A stretch of 6,446 bases of DNA from Prolixibacteraceae bacterium (GTDB lineage Bacteria; Bacteroidota; Bacteroidia; Bacteroidales; Prolixibacteraceae): positions 1 through 6,446 of the forward strand of contig JAEUSS010000070.1 in NCBI GenBank assembly GCA_016788685.1, written 5' to 3'. The notes beneath the pieces were generated by a model, which was not told the origin of the DNA, did no database searches, and saw nothing but the letters and a program-made list of their open reading frames with translations. Within the stretch, counting starts at the first letter, position 1. Every line of letters begins with the position of its first letter. The position numbers and the translations under genes are program-made. Positions 1-6,446 of the stretch are shown here, in pieces.

Positions 1-321
1 AGTTACTACGATCTGCTTTTCGGCGAAGAAACTACCCGGTACGTATTTCGCATCCTGGCGCTTAAACTGGTTATGGAAAATCCTGACGAATATGGGTTTC
101 AGGTTGAAAAAAATCAGCTTTATCCCGTTATCGAAACCAAAACAATTGAAGTAAACGGTCCGGTTGCCGACTGGGCAAGCTTCGCCATCGAAAAAGGGAT
201 CAATTATAAGATTCTGAAAATGTTTAATCCCTGGCTTAGGGAAACTTTCCTGAAAAATTCAGCCATGAAAACCTACACATTAAAAATTCCGGAGAAGAAT
301 TTCCGAACCAAACTGAACTGA
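1..321 (+). CDS. C-terminal part of an MltD-like lytic murein transglycosylase (5' end outside window)
   Basis: The frame is open from base 1 to a TGA at 319-321, giving 106 residues, so the gene begins upstream and the ATG at 73 is internal. The opening residues SYYDLLFGEETTRYVFRILA match the region just after the SLT catalytic domain of Bacteroidota MltD-type transglycosylases, where a YYDL...ET.RYVFRI motif is typical. The remainder (EVNGPVADWASFAIEKGINY, then KMFNPWLR, then YTLKIPE) resembles the tail of these proteins, which ends in a LysM-like peptidoglycan-contact segment. Such enzymes cleave the MurNAc-GlcNAc bond of peptidoglycan in the periplasm, producing 1,6-anhydro ends. The catalytic Glu and any signal peptide are outside the window and cannot be checked. 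The stop is 7 nt before uvrA, suggesting co-transcription. The family call rests on remembered motifs, so the exact subclass is uncertain. Confidence 0.75.
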   Translation, partial: SYYDLLFGEETTRYVFRILALKLVMENPDEYGFQVEKNQLYPVIETKTIEVNGPVADWASFAIEKGINYKILKMFNPWLRETFLKNSAMKTYTLKIPEKNFRTKLN

Positions 322-328
322 CGAACAG

Positions 329-3205
329 ATGCAAATAAATCCAAACATTAATGCTCCGGACGAAGTAACCGAAGAAGATGGCCTGATCGTTGTTCACGGC
401 GCCCGCGTTCACAATTTGCAAAATGTGAATGTCGAAATTCCGCGCAACAAACTTTCGGTGATCACCGGTTTAAGTGGCAGCGGGAAGTCATCGCTGGCTT
501 TCGACACCATTTATGCCGAAGGACAGCGCCGTTATATCGAAACGTTTTCGGCCTATGCCCGCTCTTTCCTGGGAAATATGGAGCGCCCGGATGTTGATCT
601 GATAACGGGGCTTAGTCCGGTAATTGCTATTGAGCAGAAAACGACCAATAAAAATCCGCGATCAACAGTAGGCACTGTGACCGAAATATATGACTTCCTG
701 CGATTGTTATATGCCCGGGCCGGCGAGGCCTATTCGTACAACACCGGCGAGAAGATGGTAAAATATACGGATGATCAGATTTTAAGCCTGATAAAAAAAA
801 CATTTGCCGGGCGAAAAATCCTGATCCTGGCTCCGGTGGTACAAGGCCGAAAAGGACACTACCGCGAGCTGTTCGAACAAATCCTGAAAAAAGGGTTCCT
901 GAATGCCCGGATCGATGGTGAAGTAACCGAGCTGAAAGCGGCTATGCGACTGGATCGCTACAAAAACCACTTCATCGAAATCGTTGTCGATCGTTTGGTG
1001 GTTGATGATGCCAGCGATAAACGGCTGCGCGAATCCCTTCAGTTGGCTATGAAGAACGGACACGGAATTTCCATGATTCTGGATCGCGACACGCAGGAAG
1101 CTAAATATTACAGCCGCCAGCTGATGTGTCCGACGACCGGAATTTCGTATAACGAACCCGCGCCACATAATTTTTCGTTTAACTCGCCGCAGGGCGCGTG
1201 TCCGCGGTGTAACGGTTTGGGGGTAATCAGCGAGATTGATCTTGAAAAGATTGTTCCGGATGATACGAAAACCATTCACAACGGCGGGATTGCCCCGCTC
1301 GGATCGCACAAAAATACACTGGTCTTCTGGCAGATTGAAGCTTTGGGCGAGATGTTTGGTTTTAACCTGAAAACACCGATTAAAGATATTCCCGAAGATG
1401 GGTTGAACGCCATCCTTTTTGGAACCAATGAGCGGATTCAGCTGAAAAATTCGCCGTTGGGTGTTTCCATGAACTACATGATGACCTACGAAGGCGTAAT
1501 TAAATACATCGACGCACAGAAAGACGATAACCCGTCGCAAAAGGCTCAGAAGTGGGCTAACCAGTTTATCCGCGAAATTCCTTGTCCGGAATGTAACGGG
1601 AACCGGCTGAAAAAAGAGTCGCTTTTTTTCCGTATTGACGGGAAAAATATCTCCGAACTGGCCAAACTTGATATTTCTGAACTCAGCTTGTGGCTGACTG
1701 ATCTGGAAGATCGGCTGAGCGACCGTCAGCGGAAGATCGCAGTGGAGGTTGTGAAAGAAATCCGCGACCGGATTCGTTTCCTGAATGATGTGGGACTGAA
1801 CTACCTGTCGCTCGACCGTACTTCCAGAACACTTTCCGGAGGTGAGTCACAGCGTATCCGGCTGGCTACCCAAATCGGCTCGCAACTGGTCAACGTGCTG
1901 TATATTCTTGATGAGCCGAGTATCGGGCTGCACCACCGCGACAACCTCCGGCTGATCAACTCGCTGGAGCAGTTGCGCGATACCGGCAATTCGGTGATCG
2001 TAGTCGAGCACGATAAAGACATGATGATGAATGCGGATTACGTGATCGACATGGGCCCTTTTGCCGGACGGCATGGCGGACACGTGGTGGCAGCGGGCAC
2101 TCCGCAGCAAATCCTCACTGCCGGAACGCTCACGTCCAAATATTTGCTGGGCGAGGCACAAATCACAGTTCCGGAGAACAGACGGAAGGGAAACGGGCTC
2201 GTGCTTTCGCTCAAAGGTTGCACGGGAAATAATCTGAAGAATATTTCGGTTGATTTTCCTTTGGGAAAACTGATTTGCGTAACCGGAGTTTCAGGAAGCG
2301 GAAAGTCTACGCTGATAAATTCAACACTGCAACCTATTTTGAGCCAGCATTTCTACGGGTCGGTTAAAGATCCGCTTTCGTATTCCGAAATTGTCGGGTT
2401 AGAACACATCGATAAAGTCGTACAGGTTGATCAGTCGCCTCTGGGTCGCACCCCGCGCAGCAATCCGGTAACATATACAGGCGTTTTCTCCGACATCCGG
2501 AACTTGTTTGCCCAGCTGCCTGAAGCTAAAATCAGGGCATATTTGCCCGGAAGGTTTTCGTTTAACGTTAAAGGCGGGCGCTGCGAAGATTGTCAGGGCG
2601 GCGGTTTGAAGCAGATTGAGATGAGCTTTTTGCCTGATGTGTATGTGCATTGCGATACCTGCAACGGCCGGCGCTACAACCGCGAAACGCTCGAAGTTCG
2701 CTACAAAGGCAAATCAATCGGTGATGTGCTGGATATGACCATTAATCAGGGGGTTGAGTTTTTTGAGCACATCCCGTCTATTGCCCACAAGCTGAAAACT
2801 ATTCAGGATGTGGGATTGGGATACATTACCCTTGGGCAGTCGTCAACAACACTTTCCGGGGGAGAGTCGCAGCGGGTAAAACTGGCAACTGAGCTGGCAA
2901 AAAAAGATACCGGAAAAACCATGTATATTCTTGATGAGCCAACAACAGGACTTCATTTTGAAGATATCCGCGTGTTGCTCGAAGTGTTGAATAAACTGGT
3001 TGAGCGCGGCAATACCGTGATTGTTATTGAGCACAACATGGATGTGATTAAAGTTTCTGACCACATCATCGACATTGGCCCTGAAGGTGGAAAAGAGGGC
3101 GGGCGAGTGGTGTGTTTCGGGACTCCGGAAGAGATCATGGAAAACAACGAGTCATTTACAGCTAGATACCTTAAACCAGAACTTGAGAGTTCAAAAAAAC
3201 ATTAA
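329..3205 (+). CDS. uvrA: UvrA, excinuclease ABC subunit A (complete, 958 aa)
   Basis: UvrA is the cytoplasmic damage-sensing ATPase of nucleotide excision repair. It dimerises, loads UvrB at lesions and leaves before UvrC cuts. Both ABC modules are intact: Walker [10 protein letters not shown] (residues 48-56) and GVSGSGKST (653-661); signatures LSGGESQR (502-509 and 842-849); Walker [12 protein letters not shown] (525-535) and [11 protein letters not shown] (866-876). The UvrB-binding region is recognisable around residues 165-200 ([20 protein letters not shown]), which marks a canonical UvrA rather than a resistance-type UvrA2. The C-terminal zinc module has Cys752/755/775/778. The first zinc site has Cys267, Cys291 and Cys294 but Thr270 in place of the fourth Cys. 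An extra CPEC pair lies at 419-422. Length is close to the usual 940-960. The start at 329 lies about 16 residues before the conserved core, and the next in-frame Met is inside the core. No Shine-Dalgarno is obvious. It is probably the second gene of an operon. Confidence 0.98.
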   Translation: MQINPNINAPDEVTEEDGLIVVHGARVHNLQNVNVEIPRNKLSVITGLSGSGKSSLAFDTIYAEGQRRYIETFSAYARSFLGNMERPDVDLITGLSPVIAIEQKTTNKNPRSTVGTVTEIYDFLRLLYARAGEAYSYNTGEKMVKYTDDQILSLIKKTFAGRKILILAPVVQGRKGHYRELFEQILKKGFLNARIDGEVTELKAAMRLDRYKNHFIEIVVDRLVVDDASDKRLRESLQLAMKNGHGISMILDRDTQEAKYYSRQLMCPTTGISYNEPAPHNFSFNSPQGACPRCNGLGVISEIDLEKIVPDDTKTIHNGGIAPLGSHKNTLVFWQIEALGEMFGFNLKTPIKDIPEDGLNAILFGTNERIQLKNSPLGVSMNYMMTYEGVIKYIDAQKDDNPSQKAQKWANQFIREIPCPECNGNRLKKESLFFRIDGKNISELAKLDISELSLWLTDLEDRLSDRQRKIAVEVVKEIRDRIRFLNDVGLNYLSLDRTSRTLSGGESQRIRLATQIGSQLVNVLYILDEPSIGLHHRDNLRLINSLEQLRDTGNSVIVVEHDKDMMMNADYVIDMGPFAGRHGGHVVAAGTPQQILTAGTLTSKYLLGEAQITVPENRRKGNGLVLSLKGCTGNNLKNISVDFPLGKLICVTGVSGSGKSTLINSTLQPILSQHFYGSVKDPLSYSEIVGLEHIDKVVQVDQSPLGRTPRSNPVTYTGVFSDIRNLFAQLPEAKIRAYLPGRFSFNVKGGRCEDCQGGGLKQIEMSFLPDVYVHCDTCNGRRYNRETLEVRYKGKSIGDVLDMTINQGVEFFEHIPSIAHKLKTIQDVGLGYITLGQSSTTLSGGESQRVKLATELAKKDTGKTMYILDEPTTGLHFEDIRVLLEVLNKLVERGNTVIVIEHNMDVIKVSDHIIDIGPEGGKEGGRVVCFGTPEEIMENNESFTARYLKPELESSKKH

Positions 3206-3208
3206 CAG

Positions 3209-4873
3209 ATGAGTACAGTCGATATTTATTGTGTCAACACCGGTACCAAACGAACTTATCCGTTGGGTGTAACCCTGGTTGAAATTATGAACGATTTTCA
3301 GGTGAAACTTGCAAATCCAATCCTGGGAGCGCTTGTGAACAACAAGGTGAAGGAGCTTTCTTTCGTGGTTGTTAAATCAAAAAAAGTAGAGTTTATCGAT
3401 TATTCGCACCCCGATGGCATGCGCCTGTATGTCCGTTCGCTGTTCTTTATCCTGTATGCTGCAGTTCGCGAGGTTTTTCCGGAGGTAAAGCTGCGGATGA
3501 TGCACGGAATATCCAGGGGGTACTACTGCGAACTGGCTGGCCTGGGGCGTCCGGTTACCGATTCGGACATTTTTGCCATCAAATCGGAAATGAGGCAATG
3601 GGTCGAAAAGGATGTTCCTTTTATAAAAGAAGGCTTGCCAACAGAGGAAGCTGTAGAAATCTGCCGGAAGCAGAGCCTGGATTTTAAGGCTAAACTTTTT
3701 GAACAGCAGGGGGCTCTGTTTACCTATCTCTATTTTATGGATGGGCTGGCTAATTATTTCTACGGGCACTTGGTCCCGTCGACCGGTTATTTGAAGGTTT
3801 TCGACCTGGTTCCGTACTACGAGGGTTTGCTGCTCCGGATTCCTGATCCTGAGAAATTCAGTGAAGTGCAGCCCTATTTTAAACTGGATAAGCTGTTTGG
3901 CGTTTTTCAGGAACATAAGGACTGGGCTGAACTTTTGGACGTGCCCAATGTGGCTAACCTGAATGAAAATATCCTGAAAGGAACCAGCGGTGATATTCTG
4001 AAGATATCTGAAGCACTGCACGAGAAAAAGATTGCCGAAATTGCCAATCAGATTCACGACCGGTATGACAAAGTTAAAATTGTGCTGATTGCAGGCCCTT
4101 CAGCTTCAGGGAAGACAACATTCAGCAAACGGCTGATGGTTCAGTTAGCCGTGAACGGACTGAAACCAACCATGATTTCGCTGGACGATTATTTTGTCGA
4201 CCGCGAGAAAACACCGAAAGACAAGAACGGCGAATACGATTTTGAGGCTTTGGATGCTATTGATATCGAATTTTTTAACCGGCAACTGGTACAGCTTTTT
4301 AACGGGGAGACTGTTGAGTTGCCAAAGTTTAATTTTACGGTAGGAAAGAAATTTCCTTCAGGTAAAAAGCTGAAAATCGGAGATGGAAGTATCCTGATTG
4401 TTGAGGGCATTCATGGAATGAACCCCGGTTTGGTTCCTCATATTAAGCCTGAAAATACATTTAAAATATTCTTGTCAGCGCTGACTCAAATCTCAATTGA
4501 CGATCAGAATCACATTTCGACGACCGACAACCGGATGATCCGGCGGATGATTCGCGACAGCAAGTACCGTAACTACTCGGCTCAGGACACCATTCGCCGC
4601 TGGCCGAGCGTTCGTGCTGGCGAGGACAAAAACATTTTCCCGTATCAGGAAAATGCCGATGTAATGTTCAATTCTGCTTTGATATACGAACTTGCCGTAC
4701 TGAAGAAATACGCCGAACCATTGCTGAAATCGGTTCCTGAAAGTCAGGACGAGTTTAGTGAAAGTAATCGTTTGCTGAAGTTTCTGTCGTACTTTAAAAC
4801 CATTGACGATCTTGAAATTCCGCCGACCTCGCTGATCCGGGAATTTTTGGGCGGAAGCAGCTTCACGTATTGA
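3209..4873 (+). CDS. Nucleoside (uridine-type) kinase with TGS and ThrRS-editing-like N-terminal domains
   Basis: This 554-residue fusion has three parts. Residues 1-65 look like a TGS domain (TLVEIMNDF... ILGALVNNKVKEL). Residues about 67-215 resemble the second additional (editing) domain of threonyl- and alanyl-tRNA synthetases (MHGISRGYYCEL, HLVPSTGYLKVFDL). Residues about 285-505 form a phosphoribulokinase/uridine-kinase P-loop domain. The kinase has Walker A GPSASGKTT (296-304), the DDYF motif (326-329), the VEGIHG motif (398-403) and a basic lid-like stretch RRMIRDSKYR (445-454). The expected reaction is ATP-dependent 5'-phosphorylation of a nucleoside, probably uridine/cytidine, in the cytoplasm. 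The substrate is not proven by sequence. The same architecture is known from Bacteroidota, Clostridia and Thermotogae and is usually annotated nucleoside or uridine kinase. The aminoacylation core is absent and the editing ligands are degenerate, so it is not a tRNA synthetase. The ATG is 3 nt after the uvrA stop, so the two are almost certainly co-transcribed. Confidence 0.88.
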   Translation: MSTVDIYCVNTGTKRTYPLGVTLVEIMNDFQVKLANPILGALVNNKVKELSFVVVKSKKVEFIDYSHPDGMRLYVRSLFFILYAAVREVFPEVKLRMMHGISRGYYCELAGLGRPVTDSDIFAIKSEMRQWVEKDVPFIKEGLPTEEAVEICRKQSLDFKAKLFEQQGALFTYLYFMDGLANYFYGHLVPSTGYLKVFDLVPYYEGLLLRIPDPEKFSEVQPYFKLDKLFGVFQEHKDWAELLDVPNVANLNENILKGTSGDILKISEALHEKKIAEIANQIHDRYDKVKIVLIAGPSASGKTTFSKRLMVQLAVNGLKPTMISLDDYFVDREKTPKDKNGEYDFEALDAIDIEFFNRQLVQLFNGETVELPKFNFTVGKKFPSGKKLKIGDGSILIVEGIHGMNPGLVPHIKPENTFKIFLSALTQISIDDQNHISTTDNRMIRRMIRDSKYRNYSAQDTIRRWPSVRAGEDKNIFPYQENADVMFNSALIYELAVLKKYAEPLLKSVPESQDEFSESNRLLKFLSYFKTIDDLEIPPTSLIREFLGGSSFTY

Positions 4874-4900
4874 TTCAAGCCGGTTCCGGAAGACATGTTT

Positions 4901-4947
4901 TTCAGGGCTCAAGTCATTGATTATCGTTCAGTGGATTGGGCCCTGAA
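4901..4947 (+). terminator. Long hairpin after the kinase gene; possible operon end without a clear U-tract
   Basis: Arms 4901-4912 (TTCAGGGCTCAA) and 4936-4947 (TTGGGCCCTGAA) form 11 Watson-Crick pairs plus one G-U pair. Inside, CATTGA (4915-4920) can pair with TCAGTG (4928-4933), leaving a 7-nt loop. It starts 28 nt after the kinase stop and precedes the next promoter, the usual position for an operon end. What follows (TTGGTTTACCC) is only mildly T-rich, so this is not a classic intrinsic terminator. It may be a weak or factor-assisted terminator, or an mRNA 3'-end stabiliser. Confidence 0.4.
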
Positions 4948-4995
4948 TTGGTTTACCCGATGCCGTATAGAAAAATTTGATGAAAAAAAATGATT

Positions 4996-5020
4996 CTTAT
5001 TTGGAATAAATCCAAATAGG
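4996..5020. promoter_or_regulatory. 10-5-10 palindromic operator overlapping the Mn-type sod promoter
   Basis: CTTATTTGGA (4996-5005) and TCCAAATAGG (5011-5020) are inverted repeats matching at 9 of 10 positions around the 5-nt centre ATAAA. The innermost eight pairs, TATTTGGA against TCCAAATA, are perfect. The left arm contains the proposed -33 TTTG and the right arm lies in the spacer, so a bound dimer would block RNA polymerase. It lies upstream of the predicted transcription start, so it is better explained as a DNA operator than an RNA hairpin. The 19-bp core has the size of Fur or DtxR/MntR-family sites. Which regulator binds is inference from the downstream gene. Confidence 0.6.
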
Positions 5021-5031
5021 TGCTATGTTTG
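5000..5031 (+). promoter_or_regulatory. Bacteroidota-type promoter for the Mn-type superoxide dismutase gene
   Basis: TTTG at 5000-5003 and TATGTTTG at 5024-5031 match exactly the Bacteroidota -33 (TTTG) and -7 (TAnnTTTG) elements, with a 20-nt spacer close to the usual value. Transcription would begin around 5036-5040, leaving an AT-rich leader of roughly 45 nt. That leader ends in the A-rich, Shine-Dalgarno-free sequence typical of this phylum just before the ATG at 5083. Confidence 0.7.
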
Positions 5032-5082
5032 TATAGAAGATAAAAGAGTATTAAATTCTTATTTTAATTAAAAATACAACTA

Positions 5083-5682
5083 ATGGCATTCGAATTAAAA
5101 AAATTACCATACGCATACGATGCTCTCGAACCCTACATCGATGCACAAACGATGGAAATTCATCATGGTAAACATCATGCAGCATACACCAATAACCTGA
5201 ATGCTGCTGTACAGGGAACTGCTCTCGAAGGGCAATCAATTGAAGAAATTTTGGCTAAAATATCGGCTCATCCGGTTGCCGTACGCAACAACGGAGGCGG
5301 TTTCTACAATCACAATTTGTTTTGGGAAGTGATGGCTCCGGGAGGTGCTAAAGCTCCTGAAGGTGATTTGGCGAAAGCGATCAACAACTCGTTTGGGTCT
5401 TATCAGAATTTTAAAGAAGCTTTTACCAAAGCAGCCATAACCAGGTTTGGGTCTGGTTGGGCATGGCTGGTAAAGCAGGGTGATAGTTTGGTAATTTCGT
5501 CCACACCCAATCAGGATAACCCGTTAATGGATTTGGCTGAAGTAAAAGGAATCCCGGTACTTGGAGTAGATGTGTGGGAACACGCGTACTATTTAAAGTA
5601 TCAAAACCGGAGGCCTGATTACGTTGATGCCTTTTACAACGTGGTTAATTGGGACGAAGTTGCCCGACGGTTTAAAGGTTAG
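5083..5682 (+). CDS. sodA: Superoxide dismutase, Mn-type (Fe/Mn family)
   Basis: This 199-residue protein converts superoxide to H2O2 and O2. It has no signal peptide, so it should be cytoplasmic. The metal ligands are His27 (in MEIHHGKHH), His77 (FYNHNLFW), Asp163 and His167 (DVWEHAYY). Metal-type residues point to manganese. The N-terminal domain has Gly73 four residues before His77, where Fe enzymes carry Gln. The active-site Gln is instead Gln144 in NQDNPLM. The residue two before the Asp ligand is Gly161, as in Mn or cambialistic enzymes. RNNGGG before the second His also resembles E. coli SodA, although FYNH replaces HANH. The ATG at 5083 begins the family's normal N-terminus ([15 protein letters not shown]). 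The gene is monocistronic in appearance: its own promoter and operator lie upstream and a strong terminator 18 nt after the stop. A paralogue of the Fe subfamily lies next to it. The symbol reflects subfamily; activity with Fe cannot be excluded. Confidence 0.95.
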   Translation: MAFELKKLPYAYDALEPYIDAQTMEIHHGKHHAAYTNNLNAAVQGTALEGQSIEEILAKISAHPVAVRNNGGGFYNHNLFWEVMAPGGAKAPEGDLAKAINNSFGSYQNFKEAFTKAAITRFGSGWAWLVKQGDSLVISSTPNQDNPLMDLAEVKGIPVLGVDVWEHAYYLKYQNRRPDYVDAFYNVVNWDEVARRFKG

Positions 5683-5700
5683 TTGATTTTTGGTTTTTTT

Positions 5701-5735
5701 CCGCCCGGGACAGAGGTTCCGGGCGGTTTTTTTTT
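5701..5735 (+). terminator. Intrinsic terminator after the Mn-type sod gene
   Basis: A perfect 8-bp GC-rich stem, CCGCCCGG (5701-5708) with CCGGGCGG (5719-5726), encloses a 10-nt loop and is followed at once by nine T residues (5727-5735). It begins 18 nt after the sod stop codon. There is no A-tract on its upstream side (the flank is T-rich), so it acts only on rightward transcripts. It implies that the second sod gene needs its own promoter. Confidence 0.93.
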
Positions 5736-5743
5736 ACAGGTGC

Positions 5744-5758
5744 CTTATTCAGAATAAG
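5744..5758. promoter_or_regulatory. Perfect 7-1-7 inverted repeat upstream of the Fe-type sod gene; candidate operator
   Basis: CTTATTC (5744-5750) and GAATAAG (5752-5758) are exact inverted repeats around a single A. The 7-1-7 layout with TTAT/ATAA halves recalls operators of Fur/PerR-family regulators, but the match to any known consensus is partial. It sits 8 nt after the T-tract of the previous terminator and about 100 nt before the next start codon. A regulatory role is inferred from position and symmetry. Confidence 0.4.
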
Positions 5759-5794
5759 TATAAATTACTCCGGAATAGCTGATTTTACAAACCT

Positions 5795-5820
5795 TTTGAT
5801 TCTTGTTTCTGTTATCTTGG
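5795..5820 (+). promoter_or_regulatory. Weak candidate promoter for the Fe-type sod gene
   Basis: TATCTTGG (5813-5820) matches the -7 element TAnnTTTG at five of its six fixed positions, and TTTG occurs at 5795-5798. The spacer is only 14 nt, shorter than normal, so the true upstream element may differ. A promoter somewhere in 5736-5850 is required by the terminator upstream, but this precise placement is tentative. The implied leader is about 35 nt and ends in A-rich sequence before the ATG. Confidence 0.25.
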
Positions 5821-5861
5821 TGAAAACTAAAAATCATTGTTTAACCAAAAAGATAACTAAA

Positions 5862-6437
5862 ATGAGTTTTACATTACCCGCATTACCTTATGCCATTGAT
5901 GCTTTGGAGCCTTTTATTAGCGCCAGGACCCTGGAGTTTCATCATGGCAAACACCATCAGGCTTACGTTACCAACCTGAATAACCTGATTGCCGGAACTG
6001 AATTCGAAAACGCAGATCTGGAAACCATTGTTAAAAAATCAGAAGGTGGTATTTTCAATAACGGAGCCCAGGTTTTTAACCATACTTTTTACTTCGAACA
6101 ATTTTCAGCCAAACCGGCAACTGAACCAACAGGAGCATTAAAAGCTGCCATCGAAAGTACTTTTGGTTCCCTGGATGCGTTTAAAGAGGCATTCAATAAA
6201 GCTGCGGCCACCCAGTTTGGTTCGGGTTGGGCCTGGCTGGTTAAAGATGCTGCCGGAAAACTGAGCATTGTGCAGACAAGTAATGCCGGCTGTCCGGTTC
6301 GCGACGGGCTCACACCGCTTTTAACCTGCGACGTTTGGGAACACGCTTATTACCTCGATAAGCAGAATCTTCGCCCGGCTTACATTGCCGATTTCTGGAA
6401 AATAATGGACTGGAAAGTTGTTGAAGGAAGGTTGTGA
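5862..6437 (+). CDS. sodB: Superoxide dismutase, Fe-type (Fe/Mn family)
   Basis: This 191-residue cytoplasmic dismutase closely resembles the Bacteroides/Porphyromonas enzyme (shared stretches include GTEFENADL, KSEGGIFNN and NPLL/TPLL before DVWEHAYYL). The ligands are His27 (EFHHGKHH), His74 (VFNHTFYF), Asp157 and His161. Gln70, four residues before His74, is the Fe-type active-site Gln, and the position used by Mn enzymes carries Gly143 (NAGCP). Thr155, two before the Asp ligand, is the residue of Fe-specific enzymes, whereas the cambialistic P. gingivalis enzyme has Gly there, so Fe preference is predicted. The frame stays open back to a TTG at 5796, but the added 22 residues (ILVSVILVKTKNH...) have no family counterpart. 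The ATG at 5862 gives the normal N-terminus FTLPALPYAIDALEP behind an A-rich leader. An intrinsic terminator separates it from the Mn-type paralogue upstream. Only 9 nt follow the stop, so its own terminator cannot be seen. Confidence 0.95.
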   Translation: MSFTLPALPYAIDALEPFISARTLEFHHGKHHQAYVTNLNNLIAGTEFENADLETIVKKSEGGIFNNGAQVFNHTFYFEQFSAKPATEPTGALKAAIESTFGSLDAFKEAFNKAAATQFGSGWAWLVKDAAGKLSIVQTSNAGCPVRDGLTPLLTCDVWEHAYYLDKQNLRPAYIADFWKIMDWKVVEGRL

Positions 6438-6446
6438 TTGATGATT

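Noticed and set aside
73..321. A separate small gene starting at ATG 73
   Set aside because: The same frame is open back to base 1 and the upstream residues belong to the same transglycosylase motif, so this ATG is internal.
782..1540. A 252-codon open frame on the minus strand inside uvrA, with several shorter ones elsewhere
   Set aside because: They lie antisense to well-supported genes, have no recognisable domains, and are expected by-products of the codon use of the real genes.
3209..4060. Truncated threonyl-tRNA synthetase fused by rearrangement to a kinase
   Set aside because: The frame is intact, the architecture is a known stand-alone kinase family in several phyla, and no remnant of the aminoacylation core is present.
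4993..5064. Exact 10-nt direct repeat ATTCTTATTT at 4993-5002 and 5055-5064 around the Mn-type sod promoter
   Set aside because: The unit is AT-rich in an AT-rich leader and one copy is simply part of the palindrome arm; chance is sufficient without conservation data.
5062..5073. 12-bp palindrome TTTTAATTAAAA in the leader of the Mn-type sod gene
   Set aside because: Low-complexity A/T sequence just before the start codon, typical of Bacteroidota leaders; not convincing as an operator or hairpin.
5701..5735. Possible bidirectional use of the intrinsic terminator
   Set aside because: The upstream flank is T-rich rather than A-rich, so a leftward transcript would lack a U-tract, and no leftward gene is present.
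5796..5861. A 22-residue N-terminal extension of the Fe-type dismutase starting at TTG 5796
   Set aside because: The extra hydrophobic start has no counterpart in the family, uses a rare TTG start, and overlaps the probable promoter region. The ATG at 5862 gives the standard N-terminus behind an A-rich leader.

Overview
This window looks like a piece of a Bacteroidota chromosome. The evidence is the A-rich start regions without a clear Shine-Dalgarno, a TTTG / TAnnTTTG promoter of the Bacteroides type, and proteins resembling Bacteroidales homologues, notably a Porphyromonas/Bacteroides-like superoxide dismutase and a TGS-ThrRS-like-uridine kinase fusion. Placement below phylum is a guess (Bacteroidales/Marinilabiliales-like). 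No mobile element, CRISPR array, tRNA or rRNA is visible, and all genes are on the + strand.

Layout. Bases 1-321 hold the C-terminal end of an MltD-like lytic transglycosylase. It is followed after 7 nt by a full-length uvrA (329-3205), and after 3 nt by a 554-residue nucleoside kinase with a degenerate threonyl-tRNA-synthetase-like N-terminal half (3209-4873). The tight spacing implies one transcript whose promoter lies upstream of the window. A long hairpin (4901-4947) follows the kinase gene.

The second half holds two consecutive superoxide dismutase genes of different subfamilies. The first (5083-5682) has Mn-type residues: Gln144 in the C-terminal domain and Gly two residues before the Asp ligand. 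The second (5862-6437) has Fe-type residues: Gln70 in the N-terminal domain and Thr two residues before the Asp ligand. The first gene has a good Bacteroidota promoter overlapped by a 10-5-10 palindrome, and is closed by a clear intrinsic terminator (5701-5735). The second has its own leader containing a perfect 7-1-7 inverted repeat.

How they work together. The first three genes serve unrelated housekeeping roles: wall remodelling, nucleotide excision repair and nucleoside salvage. The two dismutases plausibly form a metal-switch pair, with the Mn enzyme under a metal-responsive repressor (Fur or DtxR/MntR family, inferred) and the Fe enzyme separately controlled. I see no wholly new system. 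The points most worth checking are the dismutase pair with its operator, the loss of editing residues in the kinase fusion, and the incomplete first zinc site of UvrA.
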